From Ignavibacteria bacterium (GTDB lineage: Bacteria > Bacteroidota > Ignavibacteria > Ignavibacteriales > Melioribacteraceae), in contig QILJ01000419.1 of NCBI GenBank assembly GCA_003233295.1, positions 1-6,163 on the forward strand: 6,163 bases of DNA. Direction: 5' to 3'. This document shows, piece after piece, positions 5,105 through 6,163 of the stretch. The position numbers and the translations under genes are program-made. How positions within the stretch are numbered: the first letter of the stretch is position 1; each line of letters starts with the position of its first letter. Under the pieces are notes generated by a model. That model ran no database searches and was not told the DNA's origin. It saw only the letters and a program-made list of their open reading frames with translations.

Positions 5105-5196
5105 GGAGGGATAGGAGAGTTCCTACAATAATAACGTGCAAGTGTACAGTGGGTTCTCCCAAAGGGACTCCTATGGAGGAATCCCTACTCTCTCCG
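5105..5196 (+). pseudogene. Broken tRNA-Ser copy with the same T-loop insertion
   Basis: Acceptor GGAGGGA (5105-5111) pairs with TCTCTCC (5189-5195) with one G-U, followed by discriminator G5196. The D and anticodon arms are replaced by a hairpin, TAGGA-GAGT-TCCTA (5112-5125), and no anticodon is left. The variable-arm remnant is ACGTGCAAGTGTACA. The T stem GTGGG (5149-5153) pairs with CCCTAC only with a bulged T (5186). The T loop has a 22-base insertion (5157-5178), and removing it restores TTCGAAT. CGTGCAAGTGTACA is shared with the expanded unit at 4438 and not with the intact gene, so these two copies are closest to each other. Confidence 0.75.
5157..5178 (+). repeat. 22-base double mini-hairpin inserted in the T loop (copy 2)
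   Basis: TCCC-AAA-GGGA (5157-5167) and CTCC-TAT-GGAG (5168-5178). Compared with 4575-4596, the closing pair of the second hairpin changes from T-A to C-G, so pairing is kept. The other differences fall in the 3-base loops. Confidence 0.65.
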
Positions 5197-5202
5197 CAAC
5201 TT
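5187..5202 (+). repeat. 16-base direct repeat, right copy (tRNA-Ser 3' end)
   Basis: Identical to 4738-4753. It covers the acceptor strand of the broken tRNA copy and the bases just past it. The spacing between the two copies is 449 bases. Confidence 0.6.
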
Positions 5203-5241
5203 AAATCTTTTATTATTTGATATAATCTTTATTTATTATTT

Positions 5242-5329
5242 GGAGAGATGCCGGAGTGGTTGAACGGGGCGGTCTCGAAAACCGTTGATCGGTTTTGCCG
5301 ATCCGAGGGTTCGAATCCCTCTCTCTCCG
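5242..5329 (+). tRNA. tRNA-Ser (anticodon CGA)
   Basis: A complete 88-base class II tRNA. Acceptor GGAGAGA (5242-5248) pairs perfectly with TCTCTCC (5322-5328). The D stem is CCG/CGG with loop GAGTGGTTGAA. The anticodon stem is GCGGT/ACCGT with loop CTCGAAA, giving anticodon CGA at 5276-5278, which reads UCG. A long variable arm, GATCGG-TTTT-CCGATC with a G in the loop region, and T arm GAGGG-TTCGAAT-CCCTC follow. The discriminator is G5329 and CCA is not encoded (CAT follows). TATAAT at 5221-5226 is a possible -10 box. No insertion is present in this gene. Confidence 0.95.
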
Positions 5330-5462
5330 CATAATTACTTGCATTATAATAAGTTATAGCTTGTAATCACTTTATACGCACGATATTATATCATATAACT
5401 ACACAGAATTATTTAAACCACTTTTTGTTTTAGAGAAAAATTTAAAATATTTCTTCGGTTTA

Positions 5463-6083
5463 TTGTTCGATTGTAAACCGCACGACCCTCCTTTTCTTTC
5501 AAGCTTCGAAGTTTTTAACGTAACAACTAAATTTTTACGCGATGGGATTAAGTATTCCCAAATGACTAAAGAACAGCAAGAACAATTGGAGGAGCAAGTT
5601 GGTGATTCTGCTGAGGATTTTGATTACGAATCAACAAAAGTTGACAACTACATTTTCAACAAAGATACAAACCGTGAAATTCTCAGAAACTTAATGGAAA
5701 ACGGTATCAAGTTTTCCGACGGTTTACTTGGTAAAACTATTATCTTTGCTCGTAATCATTGACATGCAATTATGCTCGAAGAGTTGTTCAATGAAATGTA
5801 CCCGCAATATGGCGGTAAATTCTGCCAAGTTATTGATAACTACGATCCGCGTGCTGAAGAGCTTATTGATGATCTTAAAAGTATCGGTAACAATAAAAAA
5901 TTAACTATTGCCATCTCCGTTGATATGCTTGATACAGGCATTGATATTCCAGAAATTCTTAATCTTGTTTTTGCCAAACCAGTTAAATCCTATGTTAAGT
6001 TTTGGCAAATGATCGGTAGAGGAACTCGACTCTCGGAAGATCTATTTGGAAAAGGGAAGGATTAATCTAAATTTTTAATATTT
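5463..6083 (+). pseudogene. hsdR: Fragment of type I restriction HsdR / DEAD-type helicase (RecA2 domain), broken by stops
   Basis: From about 5508 the plus frame reads like the second helicase domain of HsdR-type restriction subunits: VTTKFLRDGIKY, YIFNKDTNREIL, then LGKTIIFARNH (about 5727-5759, motif IV region), [11 protein letters not shown] (5913-5945, motif V) and [11 protein letters not shown] (6000-6032, motif VI). These proteins translocate DNA with ATP as part of type I restriction complexes. The frame is interrupted by TGA at 5760-5762, TAA at 6063-6065 and TGA at 6084-6086; between and after them the family sequence goes on in the same frame ([12 protein letters not shown]-stop-SKFLIF-stop). 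Shifting one base at about 6084 gives EHH and then another stop. The nuclease and first helicase (Walker A/B) domains are missing upstream, where residues before about 5508 do not look like the family. It is therefore a dead remnant lying 180 bases after tRNA-Ser(CGA), a typical place for island debris. It may run past the window end. Confidence 0.8.
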
Positions 6084-6163
6084 TGAACACCACTAAAAAA
6101 ATTACGGTTTCAACTATATGGAACATTTCGGTTTTTGGTCTATTCTTCCCCCAGTGATTGCAA

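Overview
The window looks like chromosomal DNA of a low-GC bacterium of the Bacteroidota / Ignavibacteriota (FCB) type. Most starts lack a Shine-Dalgarno sequence. TAnnTTTG boxes of the Bacteroidota promoter kind sit 26-33 bases upstream of three starts. The tRNA genes do not encode CCA. This phylum-level placement is an inference from style and protein flavour, not a database match.

Left half (1-4326), ordinary envelope and sugar genes. A 482-base AT-rich spacer without a gene holds small hairpins and short repeats. Next comes a minus-strand exported protein with MORN/YwqK-type repeats and two TonB C-terminal domains (483-1673). It is divergent, across a 135-base promoter region, from a plus-strand exported L,D-transpeptidase-like (YkuD) protein (1809-3083). 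A convergent 286-base spacer with a perfect 9-bp palindrome separates that gene from a minus-strand ROK-family sugar kinase (3370-4326).

Right half (4327-6163), a tRNA-Ser cluster that appears to have accumulated inserted DNA. In order it holds a 176-base tRNA-Ser-like unit with extra sequence in its D, anticodon and T loops but all helices still pairable (4438-4613), a normal tRNA-Ser(GGA) (4661-4747), a decaying GIY-YIG nuclease ORF (4830-5051), a broken tRNA-Ser copy with the same T-loop insertion (5105-5196), a normal tRNA-Ser(CGA) (5242-5329), and a nonsense-riddled fragment of a type I restriction HsdR helicase domain (about 5508 to past 6083).

The most interesting signal is the set of 20-22 base double-mini-hairpin insertions. 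They lie at exact positions within tRNA loops, so that cutting them out restores the normal loop. The two T-loop insertions show a compensatory base-pair change, and related palindromes occur in the intergenic DNA at 234-267 and 323-334. This suggests a family of tiny palindromic elements that invade tRNA-Ser genes, or an unusual expanded or processed tRNA-like RNA.
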